From Ensifer oleiphilus (lineage in GTDB: Bacteria; Pseudomonadota; Alphaproteobacteria; Rhizobiales; Rhizobiaceae): a DNA stretch of 64,000 nucleotides. Made by a program: the position numbers and the translations under genes. Shown piece after piece: positions 25,810-36,123 of this stretch. The notes under the pieces were generated by a model, which was not told the DNA's origin, made no database searches, and was given only the letters and a program-made list of their open reading frames with translations. Location: the NCBI RefSeq assembly GCF_013371465.1, contig NZ_JABWDU010000002.1, positions 661,666 through 725,665 of the forward strand, given 5' to 3'. Position 1 is the stretch's first letter. Each line of letters opens with the position of its first letter.

Positions 25810-26238
25810 GGGTTCCTCCCGCGGCGCCGGGTCTTGGCGCCCGCGGCATGCGGCCTTCGATCGAGCTCGATCAAGGCGACATGCAGCATTTCAAACTTGA
25901 TGTAACGGTCGTCGCGCGCCTCAAGGCGTGCACGGCTGTCGTCCTGTGCCGGACAGATAGGCGCTTCGCCCCTGCCCAACAATTCAATTGCGCTTATACA
26001 ATGATTGAATTTTATGATGCCTGGCTGCCGCAGGCTTGAATGAAATGCGCACGAGGCCGGCAAGCGCGGGCGATTCGTCACCGCCGATATCCATTTTCCC
26101 GACAGTCGCCAGGTCAATCCGAGCCCCTTCCGGAGATACCCCCGGTGGGATGAGCGCAGGCCGCATGGGCCTGCACCCCCAAGTCACAAGCGCCGTGCCT
26201 TCAGTCGGCGCGGCCAAGTCGCGTGAAGGCGGAACGCC
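25810..26238. other. intergenic region upstream of azlC
   Basis: 429 bases between azlC and the panB stop, all genes on the minus strand. It contains the AT-rich inverted repeat listed separately. A ~100-residue minus-strand frame (25806-26117) ends in a TGA overlapping the azlC ATG, but its composition is not convincing. A small 6-bp hairpin follows the panB stop (aaggcg/cgcctt) without a T-run. Confidence 0.4.
25981..26011. promoter_or_regulatory. AT-rich 8-bp inverted repeat upstream of azlCD
   Basis: aattcaat (25981-25988) and attgaatt (26004-26011) are perfect inverted arms with a 15-bp spacer, in otherwise GC-rich DNA about 170 bases before azlC. The symmetry suits a dimeric regulator such as an Lrp/AsnC or GntR protein; which one is not evident. 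Confidence 0.45.
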
Positions 26239-27060
26239 TTAGCGCTTGACCTGGAAAGTATGCTCGATGCCCGGGAAGCTGCGCGCCTTCACCTCGGCCG
26301 CATATTCCTCGGCCGCCTTGGAAATCGCGGGAGCCAGCTCGGCGAAATGTTTGACGAAGCGCGGCTTGAAGTCGTTGAAGAGGCCCAGCATGTCGTCGGA
26401 GACGAGGATCTGGCCATCGCAGGCCGGCGACGCGCCGATGCCGATGGTCGGCGAGCGCAATTCGCCGGTGATTTCGCGGGCAACCGGCTCGACGGTGCCT
26501 TCAACGACGATTGCAAACGCACCGGCATCGTCGATCGCCTTCGCGTCGCGGCGGATCTTCGCCACTTCCTTCTCGTTGCGACCGACCGAGCGATAGCCGC
26601 CGGTGGTGTTGACGAGCTGCGGCATCAGGCCGACATGGCCGAGGACCGGAATGCCGCGGCTGACGAGGAAATCGACGGTCTCGGCCATCTCGGCGCCACC
26701 TTCGAGCTTCACCCCGCTACAGCCGGTTTCCTTCAGGATGCGGGCGGCACTGCGGAAGGCCTGTTCCTTCGATTCCTGATAGGAGCCGAACGGCAGGTCG
26801 ATGACGATGCAGGAGCGTTCCGAACCGCGCATGACCGCCTGGCCATGGGCGATCATCATGTCGAGCGTGACGCCGACGGTGGTGTCGAGACCGTAGAGGA
26901 CCATGCCGAGCGAATCGCCCACCAGCAGGAAATCGACATGCGGATCGAGCAGCCGGGCGATCGGCGTCGTATAGGCCGTCAGGCTGACGATCGGGCGTTC
27001 GCCCTTCAGGGCTTCGATGCTGGCGGGGCTCAGGCGGCGTTTGGTGGATTGTACGCTCAT
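26239..27060 (-). CDS. panB: 3-methyl-2-oxobutanoate hydroxymethyltransferase PanB
   Basis: 273 residues. First step of pantothenate synthesis: transfers a hydroxymethyl group from methylene-tetrahydrofolate to 2-oxoisovalerate. Recognisable segments are the opening [17 protein letters not shown], Mg-site [16 protein letters not shown], the LPFGSYQ loop, [15 protein letters not shown] and [20 protein letters not shown]. Length is normal for the family. The ATG at 27060 lies two bases past the panC stop, so PanC and PanB are made from one message. Confidence 0.95.
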   Translation of the reverse strand: MSVQSTKRRLSPASIEALKGERPIVSLTAYTTPIARLLDPHVDFLLVGDSLGMVLYGLDTTVGVTLDMMIAHGQAVMRGSERSCIVIDLPFGSYQESKEQAFRSAARILKETGCSGVKLEGGAEMAETVDFLVSRGIPVLGHVGLMPQLVNTTGGYRSVGRNEKEVAKIRRDAKAIDDAGAFAIVVEGTVEPVAREITGELRSPTIGIGASPACDGQILVSDDMLGLFNDFKPRFVKHFAELAPAISKAAEEYAAEVKARSFPGIEHTFQVKR

Positions 27061-27062
27061 TC

Positions 27063-27938
27063 TCAGGCAACCTTTGCAAAACGTGCGGATTTGGAGGCAA
27101 TCACGCGGTTATCGAGCAGCTTCGTCGTGCCGAAGCGGACGAAGAGCAACAGGAGGACGGGCTTGTCGCCGACCTCGTGAATGGTTTCGAGCGTGTCGGG
27201 GTCGCGCAGCGCCACGACTTCGGGCCGGGCGAGCGGCTCGGTCGAGAGAAATGCGGTAACCGCCTTTTCCACTTCGGCAGCGTCGGTGATGCCGGACGCC
27301 ACCAATCGCTCGGCCTCGGCGAGCGCCTTCGGCACGATGGCCGCCGCCTGGCGTTCTTCCGCCGTCAGATAGACGTTGCGCGACGAACAGGCGAGCCCGT
27401 CGGCCTCGCGCACCGTCGGCACGCCGATGACGGAAACCGGCTGAGCGAGATCTTCGACCATGCGGCGAATGATCTGCAACTGCTGGAAATCCTTCTCGCC
27501 GAAATAGGCACGGTCCGGCTGCACGATGTTGAACAGCTTGGTGACGACGGTGGAAACGCCGGCGAAATGGCCAGGGCGGACCGAGCCTTCGAGCTCGGAA
27601 CCGAGCTTCGGCACGTCGACGACCGTTTCCATCGGGCGTGGATACATGTCGGACACGTCAGGCGAAAACAGGAAGTCGACGCCGCCCTCCTCCAGCATCG
27701 CCTGGTCGCGGGCGAGATCGCGCGGATATTTGCTGAGGTCTTCGTTGGGGCCGAACTGCAGCGGATTGACGAAGATGCTGGCAACGACAACGTCGTTATC
27801 TTCACGCGCGCGTCGCATAAGTTCAATATGGCCGACATGAAGATAGCCCATGGTCGGCACGAGCCCGACCGTCCTGCCCGCACGGCGGTGCTCGGAAAGG
27901 GCTGCGCGCAGCTCGGCAATGGTGGTGATGGTCTTCAA
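27063..27938 (-). CDS. panC: pantothenate synthetase PanC
   Basis: 291 residues from a TTG start. Condenses pantoate with beta-alanine using ATP. The adenylate-forming signature [20 protein letters not shown] (H-x-G-H) and [18 protein letters not shown] are clear. [19 protein letters not shown] and the KMSKS-like [14 protein letters not shown] are present too. I chose TTG at 27938 because GGAGGG lies seven bases before it and the product then begins [11 protein letters not shown], the usual N-terminus; longer frames add Arg-rich, non-family residues. It is first gene of the panC-panB operon. Confidence 0.95.
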   Translation of the reverse strand: MKTITTIAELRAALSEHRRAGRTVGLVPTMGYLHVGHIELMRRAREDNDVVVASIFVNPLQFGPNEDLSKYPRDLARDQAMLEEGGVDFLFSPDVSDMYPRPMETVVDVPKLGSELEGSVRPGHFAGVSTVVTKLFNIVQPDRAYFGEKDFQQLQIIRRMVEDLAQPVSVIGVPTVREADGLACSSRNVYLTAEERQAAAIVPKALAEAERLVASGITDAAEVEKAVTAFLSTEPLARPEVVALRDPDTLETIHEVGDKPVLLLLFVRFGTTKLLDNRVIASKSARFAKVA

Positions 27939-28184
27939 ATCCGGACCCTCCAATCCGCGAAGGCGCCGATCGCGCCCCGCCCCGCGGCATCTGGCGCTTG
28001 GCCCGCTCCGCAAAAAGGCAATTGCACAAAATTTGGCTGCAAACCTCTATCTTGTGCAGCGCAAAAAGACAAACGGAAATGGTGCCGCTGCAAATGGGAA
28101 CAACCCGGTTATCGGCGACGCATCGCACAGGTGCGAGAGTGCGGCACCGCTCCTATGGACTTGAGCCCCTTGGCACGCGCAGGC

Positions 28185-28571
28185 TCACTTCGCCGCGGAC
28201 GCTGGTACCCGCCAAGGCGGATCGAGCCTGTTGGCTCCGGCGAAATAGAGAACGATGCGGTTGCCGGCGGGATCAAACACTTCGGCTTCCCGCCAGAGCC
28301 AGTTCTTGTCGGCGGGACTGCTGGCAAACAGGATGCCGGCCTCGATCAGCCGGCTGACGGTCAGATCCAGATCATCGCACTCGAAATAGACGGTGGTCCC
28401 TCCGCCGCCCGCCTCTCCCTGATGCAGCGAAAACGAACTGCCGCCATCCGGACAGACAAAACGCACGTAATGCGGCCTTGCGTCGACGATCGGCTTCAGG
28501 CCGAGTTTCCGATAGAATTCCCACCCGGCATCGAGATCGGGCATGGTCACCGTTACCTGGTTCAAGCGCAT
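28185..28571 (-). CDS. VOC (glyoxalase/dioxygenase superfamily) protein
   Basis: 128 residues comprising two beta-alpha-beta-beta-beta units: RLNQVTVTMPDLDAGWEFYR with the first metal-site position, and TTVYFECDDLDLTVSRLIEA, ending EVFDPAGNRIVLYF. VOC proteins are metal-dependent lyases, dioxygenases or resistance proteins; the substrate here is unknown. The start at 28571 is favoured because GAGGA precedes it by five bases; an ATG four codons upstream lacks a site. Confidence 0.8.
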   Translation of the reverse strand: MRLNQVTVTMPDLDAGWEFYRKLGLKPIVDARPHYVRFVCPDGGSSFSLHQGEAGGGGTTVYFECDDLDLTVSRLIEAGILFASSPADKNWLWREAEVFDPAGNRIVLYFAGANRLDPPWRVPASAAK

Positions 28572-28740
28572 GATATTCCTCATGTCACAGGCCCGCGGCC
28601 TTGATCCTCATATCTCGCAGCCCCCTGAGCAGGCTCCGGAGACCACGGAACATCCGTCAGAAACATTCGCGGGGCAACCGATAACCGACCCGCCGGAAAC
28701 TGTTGATCTGAAGGACTGCGCAACCGATCGGCAAAGATCA

Positions 28741-28774
28741 ATGTGCCGCGCCGAATGCAATCGGCGCGGCACAT
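28741..28774 (-). terminator. 14-bp perfect hairpin after the F420-reductase-like gene
   Basis: atgtgccgcgccga and tcggcgcggcacat are perfect inverted arms around a six-base loop, 35 bases past the stop of the minus-strand gene at 28809-29408. The following minus-strand bases are only moderately T-rich (TGATCTTTG), so it may act as a terminator or an mRNA-stabilising hairpin. Confidence 0.6.
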
Positions 28775-28808
28775 CTGCGGGATTGGCAGAGATCGGCTCC
28801 GGCGCGCC

Positions 28809-29408
28809 TTAGCCGAACATGACGAGGTTCAGCGCCGGCAGCGGACCACCCGGGAACTGTGCGAGCTTGGCCCCAACTGCCAGCGATCCCAAGTCGATGC
28901 CGAAGAAGCCGAGGCGGTCGATCAGCCGTGCGACCTCGGCCTTGGCGCCCTCGTCGTCACCGGAGAAAAAGAGCACGCGGCTGCCGCCCTCTGCCTTTGG
29001 ATCGCTCTCCACCAGTTGCGCGAACAGGTGATTGAACGCCTTGACGACGCGGGCACCGGGCACGAGGTCGGCGAAGATCTCGCTCGACAGTCGGCCGTTA
29101 AGCTCGGCCGGCTTGAACAGCGGCGCCTCGATAGGGTTGTTCGCGTCGATGACGATGCGGCCGTTCCAGTTGGGCAGTCCGGCAAGTGCCGTCGGCAGCT
29201 TCGACCAGTTGACGGCAACCAGCACGATATCGGCGCTTGCCGCCTCCTCACGCGTGCCGGCGGTGATGAAGGGCGCGAGTTCGCCTGTGAGCTCTTTCAG
29301 GCTTTCCGGCCCGCGGCTGTTGGCGATGGTTGCGGGGATCGATGCTTTGGCCAGCGCCCGGGCGAAGGCCGAACCGATATTGCCGGATCCGATGATACCG
29401 ATGGACAT
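28809..29408 (-). CDS. NADPH-dependent F420 reductase-like oxidoreductase
   Basis: 199 residues. The N-terminal Rossmann motif SIGIIGSGNIGSAFARALAK, the NADP-side NSRGPESLKELTGEL and EEAASADIVLVAVNWSKLP belong to the F420-dependent NADP reductase-like family. VIDANNPI and GARVVKAFNHLFA also fit. Rhizobia do not make F420, so the true electron carrier is probably another flavin or NADP(H) couple. The ATG at 29408 starts MSIGIIG directly. It lies downstream of the SDR gene on the same strand and may form a redox pair with it. Confidence 0.85.
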   Translation of the reverse strand: MSIGIIGSGNIGSAFARALAKASIPATIANSRGPESLKELTGELAPFITAGTREEAASADIVLVAVNWSKLPTALAGLPNWNGRIVIDANNPIEAPLFKPAELNGRLSSEIFADLVPGARVVKAFNHLFAQLVESDPKAEGGSRVLFFSGDDEGAKAEVARLIDRLGFFGIDLGSLAVGAKLAQFPGGPLPALNLVMFG

Positions 29409-29538
29409 GAGTATTCTCCTTGTTGCGCGCCGATCATGGAAGCAGCCGATCTCTTGGGGCTGCAGCGACGCTGATGCGTGTTGGGGCGTGTTGACGGAGC
29501 GCCGGTCGGCGCACCCGCTTCTCGTCGATGTGGACCGC

Positions 29539-30291
29539 TCAGGCGGTAAAGCCGCCGTCGGCAACGATATCCGCGCCGGTGACGAAGGCCGCCTCCGGGC
29601 TGGCGAGGTAAGAGACGACGCTGGCGATCTCCTCCGGCTTGCCATAGCGGCCGATCGCCATGCCGGGGCCGACGATCTTGGAGACAGGGCCGCCGTCCGG
29701 GTTCATGTCGGTGTCCGTGGGGCCGGGATGCACCGTGTTGACGGTGATGCCGCGCGGGCCGAGATCGCGCACCAGGCTGCGGTTGAAACCGGCAACCGCA
29801 CCCTTGGTCAGCGTATAGAGCGAGGCGGTCGGAAAGGCGGCGTAACGCACCATCGACGAGCCGATATGAATGACGCGACCGCCCGGCTTCATCTTGCGCA
29901 CCGCTTCCTGGGTGGCGACGAAGACGCCGGTGACGTTGACGGCGATCATGCGGTTGTAGTCGGCGTCGGTGATCTCGTCGATCGGCCCGCCAAGCGCAAT
30001 GCCGGCATTGTTGACGAGGATATCGACAGTGCCCAGCGTCTCCGCAGTCTCGTTGACGGCAACACGCACCGCACCGGCATCGCCGGCATCCGCCCTGATG
30101 GCGACGGCGCGGCCGCCCGCAGCCTCAATTGCCTCGACCACCGCGGCCGCCTTGTCCGGCGAGCCGTGATAGGTAATGGCGACCGCCGCACCGTCGGTTG
30201 CGAGGCGCTTTGCGACGGCGGCGCCGATCGAGCGCGAACCACCGGTCACCAAGGCCACCTTGCCTTCGAGGGGCTTTTTATTCTCGGTCAT
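29539..30291 (-). CDS. short-chain dehydrogenase/reductase (SDR)
   Basis: 250 residues, classical SDR. The cofactor motif is VALVTGGSRSIGAAVAKRLA, NNAG is in DILVNNAGIALGG, and the catalytic set is Ser in HIGSSMVRY and Tyr-x-x-x-Lys in ASLYTLTKGAVAG. The end has ITVNTVHPGPTDTDM and GADIVADGGFTA. The start at 30291 begins MTENKKPLEGK. It is transcribed divergently from a LysR gene with a symmetric repeat in the shared promoter, the usual arrangement of a regulator and its target. Confidence 0.9.
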   Translation of the reverse strand: MTENKKPLEGKVALVTGGSRSIGAAVAKRLATDGAAVAITYHGSPDKAAAVVEAIEAAGGRAVAIRADAGDAGAVRVAVNETAETLGTVDILVNNAGIALGGPIDEITDADYNRMIAVNVTGVFVATQEAVRKMKPGGRVIHIGSSMVRYAAFPTASLYTLTKGAVAGFNRSLVRDLGPRGITVNTVHPGPTDTDMNPDGGPVSKIVGPGMAIGRYGKPEEIASVVSYLASPEAAFVTGADIVADGGFTA

Positions 30292-30340
30292 GACATCAAC
30301 TCCTTCAATGTTTCGATGGAGTGGATATTGCCATTTCATT

Positions 30341-30366
30341 CCGCTAATATAAGCCGCTAATGGCTT
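30341..30366. promoter_or_regulatory. LysR-type operator candidate between SDR and LysR genes
   Basis: The octamer ccgctaat is repeated at 30341-30348 and 30354-30361. The second copy overlaps the inverted repeat aagcc-gctaat-ggctt (30351-30366). It sits in the 109-base divergent intergenic region 35 bases before the LysR ATG, in AT-rich DNA suited to promoters. Confidence 0.5.
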
Positions 30367-30400
30367 TTATAATCTTCAACGATTACTTGAATATATAACC

Positions 30401-31330
30401 ATGGAAACGCTCGCCAATCTCGAATCCTTCGTGCGCAGCGCCGAACTCGGCGGCTTTTCGGGTGCTGCGCGAAAACTGGGGCTGACGCCGGCTGCGGTCA
30501 GCCGCAACGTCGCGATGTTGGAGCGGAACCTCGGCGTGCGGCTGTTTCATCGGTCTACCCGCAAACTAACGCTAACCGAGGAAGGCGAGCGCTTCCTCTC
30601 AGCCATCCGCGACAATCTCGAGGGCCTGCAAAGCGCGATCGCCGGCATGGCCGGTGAAGGCGGCGCGCCGGCTGGCCTGCTCAAGGTCAGCCTCAGTCCC
30701 ACCTTCGGGATGGACCACATCCTGCCGTTGGTGCCGGCGTTTCTTGAGGCCTATCCGGCCGTTCGCCTCGACTGGCAATTCGACAACCGGCAGGTGGATC
30801 TGGTGGCCGAAGGTTTCGACGCGGCGATCGGCGGCGGTTTCGAGCTTTCGGCCGGCATCATCTCGCGGCCAATCGCGCCGGTGCATATCATCGCCGTCGC
30901 CTCGCCCGCCTACCTGAAGGACCGCTCCCTGCCCGTTGCCCCCTCCGGCCTCGCCAACCTCGACGGCATCGTCATGCGCGCCACCCGCACCGGCCGCATC
31001 CGCCACTGGACGATGCGCAACGCGAGCGGCGAGGAGATGAGCGCGATGCCGCGCGAAACCATCGTCCTCAACGACCCGAGCGCCATGTGCCGGGCGGCCC
31101 TGCTCGGCCTCGGCGTCACGCTGATTGCCGTGCCCGATGTGCTCGCCCATCTCGAAAGCGGCGCCCTCGTGCGGCTGGCGCCGAAATGGTATGCCGATGC
31201 CGGTCCGATCTCGATCTACTTTGGCAGCCGGACGCTGCTGCCGGCAAAGACCCGTGTCTTCGTCGATTTCGTCGCCGAGCATTTCAAGCGCCACCGGCTT
31301 GCCGAGCGGTTTGCCGGCAGCCTCGGGTGA
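30401..31330 (+). CDS. LysR family transcriptional regulator
   Basis: 309 residues. The N-terminal winged helix-turn-helix reads LANLESFVRSAELGGFSGAA, RKLGLTPAAVSRNVAMLERN, LGVRLFHRSTRKLTLTEEG. The remaining ~210 residues form the periplasmic-binding-like effector domain (GLLKVSLSPTFGMDHILPLV). It is probably the regulator of the divergent SDR gene and its own promoter. The small effector is unknown. Confidence 0.92.
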   Translation: METLANLESFVRSAELGGFSGAARKLGLTPAAVSRNVAMLERNLGVRLFHRSTRKLTLTEEGERFLSAIRDNLEGLQSAIAGMAGEGGAPAGLLKVSLSPTFGMDHILPLVPAFLEAYPAVRLDWQFDNRQVDLVAEGFDAAIGGGFELSAGIISRPIAPVHIIAVASPAYLKDRSLPVAPSGLANLDGIVMRATRTGRIRHWTMRNASGEEMSAMPRETIVLNDPSAMCRAALLGLGVTLIAVPDVLAHLESGALVRLAPKWYADAGPISIYFGSRTLLPAKTRVFVDFVAEHFKRHRLAERFAGSLG

Positions 31331-31481
31331 GCCGCAGATTCTTGAAAACCCCTAATTGCACACCACATCACGAGGGACACATCGCATCCCTCAAAAAAAT
31401 GTCTGACCGGCTGTCGGCTGCGTGTCCCGCCATACGTCCTAGAGATGTCCAACCAAGAAAATCCCTTATGAGGAGCATTCC

Positions 31482-31889
31482 ATGCGCATGATTTTTGTGA
31501 ACCTGCCCGTCAAGGACCTGAAGGCGTCGCGGACCTTTTTCGCGGCACTCGGCTATACCTTCAACGAGCAGTTCTCCGACGACACGGCCGCCTGCACGGT
31601 GATCTCGGACAATATTTTCGTCATGCTTTTGACCGAACCGAAGTTCCGCAACTTCATCACCGGCGAGATCAGCGACACGTCAAAGGGCACCGAAGTCATC
31701 ACGGCGCTGTCGGCCTCAAGCCGTGCCGAATGCGACGACCTTCTCGCCAAGGCGCTCGCCGCAGGCGCCAAGCCCTGGAAGCCGGCCATCGACTACGGCT
31801 TCATGTACGGCATCAGTTTCCAGGATCTCGACGGCCACGTCTGGGAATACATGTGGATGGACATGGCGGCCCAGCAGCAGGCCTCCTGA
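31482..31889 (+). CDS. VOC family protein (glyoxalase/bleomycin-resistance-like)
   Basis: 135 residues. It opens RMIFVNLPVKDLKASRTFFA and ends YGISFQDLDGHVWEYMWMDM, with the terminal Glu in the position of a VOC metal ligand. The sequence is of the lactoylglutathione-lyase-like group common in rhizobia, often of unknown function. The ATG follows aggagcattcc. A terminator lies 25 bases after the stop. Confidence 0.85.
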   Translation: MRMIFVNLPVKDLKASRTFFAALGYTFNEQFSDDTAACTVISDNIFVMLLTEPKFRNFITGEISDTSKGTEVITALSASSRAECDDLLAKALAAGAKPWKPAIDYGFMYGISFQDLDGHVWEYMWMDMAAQQQAS

Positions 31890-31913
31890 TCCCACGCGAT
31901 GCCCCTTGACCTG

Positions 31914-31943
31914 CGCCCGCCGCCAAAAGCGGCGGGCGTTTTT
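31914..31943 (+). terminator. Rho-independent terminator of the VOC gene
   Basis: Perfect 10-bp arms cgcccgccgc and gcggcgggcg around a five-base loop, followed by ttttt and tgtg. Confidence 0.9.
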
Positions 31944-32096
31944 GTGTGACCGAATGGCCGCAGCACCCGGCCGAAGCCGTCGCTTGGCGGCCCATTATGC
32001 AAGAAATTGCGCAGGAAATCCGATAGTTGGAGAGCGGATACGAACGGCAAGCGAACGATAGCCACAGCTTGCAAGCCTGCAGAATAAGGAAACCCC

Positions 32097-32750
32097 ATGT
32101 CCACGAATGTCGAGGCCAAGCATTGGTCCAAGGTCGAGCTTTTGCACGAGACCGTGCGCAACCCGAACATCCATGTGCGCGGCACCAACAGCTACTACAG
32201 CAATGCCTGGACCGGTTCCTTCGAAGAGAGCGTCGTGCGCTACCTCTATGGCGACGACTACAGCCTGAAGGCCTGGGAGCCGCAATGGCCGATCGACCAG
32301 CTGCGCATCGGCGACTATGTCGCAATTGGTGCCGAGGCGGTGATCCTGATGGGCGGCAACCACACCCACCGCACCGATTGGGTGAGCCTCTACCCCTTCC
32401 TCGACGTGATCGGCGAGGCCTATATCGGCAAGGGCGACACCGTGATCGGCGACGGCGCCTGGATCGGCCTGCGCGCCATGATCATGCCGGGCGTCACGCT
32501 GGGTGAAGGTGCGGTCGTCGCGTCGGGCGCAATCGTCACCAAGGACGTGGCGCCCTATTCCATCGTTGCCGGCAATCCAGCCCGCCCGGTTCGCCAGCGC
32601 TTCCCCGACGCCGACATCGAGACTTTGCTCGGCCTCGGCATCTACCAATGGGAGAAGTCGAAATTCGACGCGCTACGGCGCTTCATCTGCGCCGACGACA
32701 TTGCCGCGTTGAAAGCCGCATCCGAAGCCTACGATAGAGAGCAGGCGTAA
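32097..32750 (+). CDS. CatB-related O-acetyltransferase (left-handed beta-helix)
   Basis: 217 residues of the xenobiotic/chloramphenicol acetyltransferase (XAT) hexapeptide family. The catalytic His is in GGNHTHRTDWVSLYPF. The hexapeptide coils run through KGDTVIGDGAWIGLRAMIMP and VTLGEGAVVASGAIVTKDVA, followed by the family tail SIVAGNPARPVRQRF. These enzymes acetylate hydroxyls of antibiotics or sugars; a chromosomal rhizobial copy is not proof of resistance. The ATG at 32097 follows aaggaaacccc. It is convergent with ligA. Confidence 0.88.
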   Translation: MSTNVEAKHWSKVELLHETVRNPNIHVRGTNSYYSNAWTGSFEESVVRYLYGDDYSLKAWEPQWPIDQLRIGDYVAIGAEAVILMGGNHTHRTDWVSLYPFLDVIGEAYIGKGDTVIGDGAWIGLRAMIMPGVTLGEGAVVASGAIVTKDVAPYSIVAGNPARPVRQRFPDADIETLLGLGIYQWEKSKFDALRRFICADDIAALKAASEAYDREQA

Positions 32751-32838
32751 CCACGCCTGCCGATCGCGCCTGATCGCGGGAATTCTTTTTTACGCATGTC
32801 TTGACGGAAAACCGCTTCGCACTTTTCCTGGAAATGCT

Positions 32839-35024
<2,186 letters not shown>

Positions 35025-35073
35025 AGAGCAACTGCCGGGAAAGAAAAGAGCGACCGCGAGCAAGCTCCCCTGA

Positions 35074-36036
35074 TCATCCGGCGGAAACGACACCTGGCGC
35101 GACATCGGCGCAGCGGCGGATCTCCAGTTCGCACCAGCGTTCGTATCGCTTCTGATAGCGGGCGCGTATCACCTCCAGATCCTGCCGGTGAATGCCGCGC
35201 CGAGTGTAGATCCATTTGCCTTCGGCAAGGCCCCGCATGACGCGACCGACCGGCTCCAGCCCGAACATCTTCAGGATGGCGGCGCCGCCCTTGTCCCAGC
35301 CGATGCCGTAGAGGTCGATACCTTCAGGCGGAAACTCCTGGTACTCCAGGATCGCAGACACCGTCGCCCAGACGAGAATGCCGTTTTGCCGTCGGCGTTC
35401 GCTGCGCATGGAATCAAGCAGGTAGCTCAGATTGAGGATGGTGGCGAGATAGACCACCTTGGCCTTGCGCGCCTTCGGATGGGCGAGGAGCCCATTGGCA
35501 AGCAGATCGTCGAATCCGTAGTCGCCTTGCAGGAACAGCTTGAAATGGTTCTTCTCGAAGACGTAGTAGTCGGTGAAACCGAAGATATGGTCGTCCGAGT
35601 CCTGCAGGCAGATCAGGCTGTAGGGATCGGAGAAGAAGGCCTTCATATCCTCTTCCGGGTCGATCGCGTCGCTCTGGAAGACATCCTGCGCCTTGCGGAT
35701 CACATCATAGGCAACTGCGGTCGAAGGCGGGATACGAACCAGATACGGACGCTCGTCCTCCATGCTGGAACGCAGAAGGCCGGGCGACTCGATCCAGCCG
35801 TCGCTTTCCTCTGGGAGTTCGACGCTGCGCAGACCTGAAAGCCGCGCGACCACAAAAGGAAGGACCGCGGTCGCGCCGACCACTGTCAGGATACCAAGCG
35901 CTCCAAGCTGCTTGTCCGCTTCCTTTATCGTCAGGATGTAACCGACGAAGGCGAGCGAATAGATCACGATCAGTTCTGGATGCTTGCGCATCTGCTCCAG
36001 CCGAAGCTGAAGCCGCTGCTGTAGTCTCTCCCACAT
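35074..36036 (-). CDS. membrane-anchored protein with a possible GNAT-like domain
   Basis: 320 residues. Two N-terminal helices (LIVIYSLAFVGYILTI and LGALGILTVVGATAVLPFVV, residues ~22-65) precede a ~240-residue soluble part. Late text YGIGWDKGGAAILKMFGLEP, with KVVYLATILNLSYLLDSM, recalls an acetyltransferase core, but the acetyl-CoA loop is not clearly conserved, so this is only a suggestion. There is no close family that I recognise. It lies between recN and ligA on the same strand. The start at 36036 has a weak ribosome-binding site. Confidence 0.6.
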   Translation of the reverse strand: MWERLQQRLQLRLEQMRKHPELIVIYSLAFVGYILTIKEADKQLGALGILTVVGATAVLPFVVARLSGLRSVELPEESDGWIESPGLLRSSMEDERPYLVRIPPSTAVAYDVIRKAQDVFQSDAIDPEEDMKAFFSDPYSLICLQDSDDHIFGFTDYYVFEKNHFKLFLQGDYGFDDLLANGLLAHPKARKAKVVYLATILNLSYLLDSMRSERRRQNGILVWATVSAILEYQEFPPEGIDLYGIGWDKGGAAILKMFGLEPVGRVMRGLAEGKWIYTRRGIHRQDLEVIRARYQKRYERWCELEIRRCADVAPGVVSAG

Positions 36037-36123
36037 GCCCTATGCCGCCCGCTAATCCGCCAAAGACGAATAAAAACACGGACGCGGAGGGCCCGGCAAC
36101 TTGGCGAGAAGGCGTAGGAGGTC

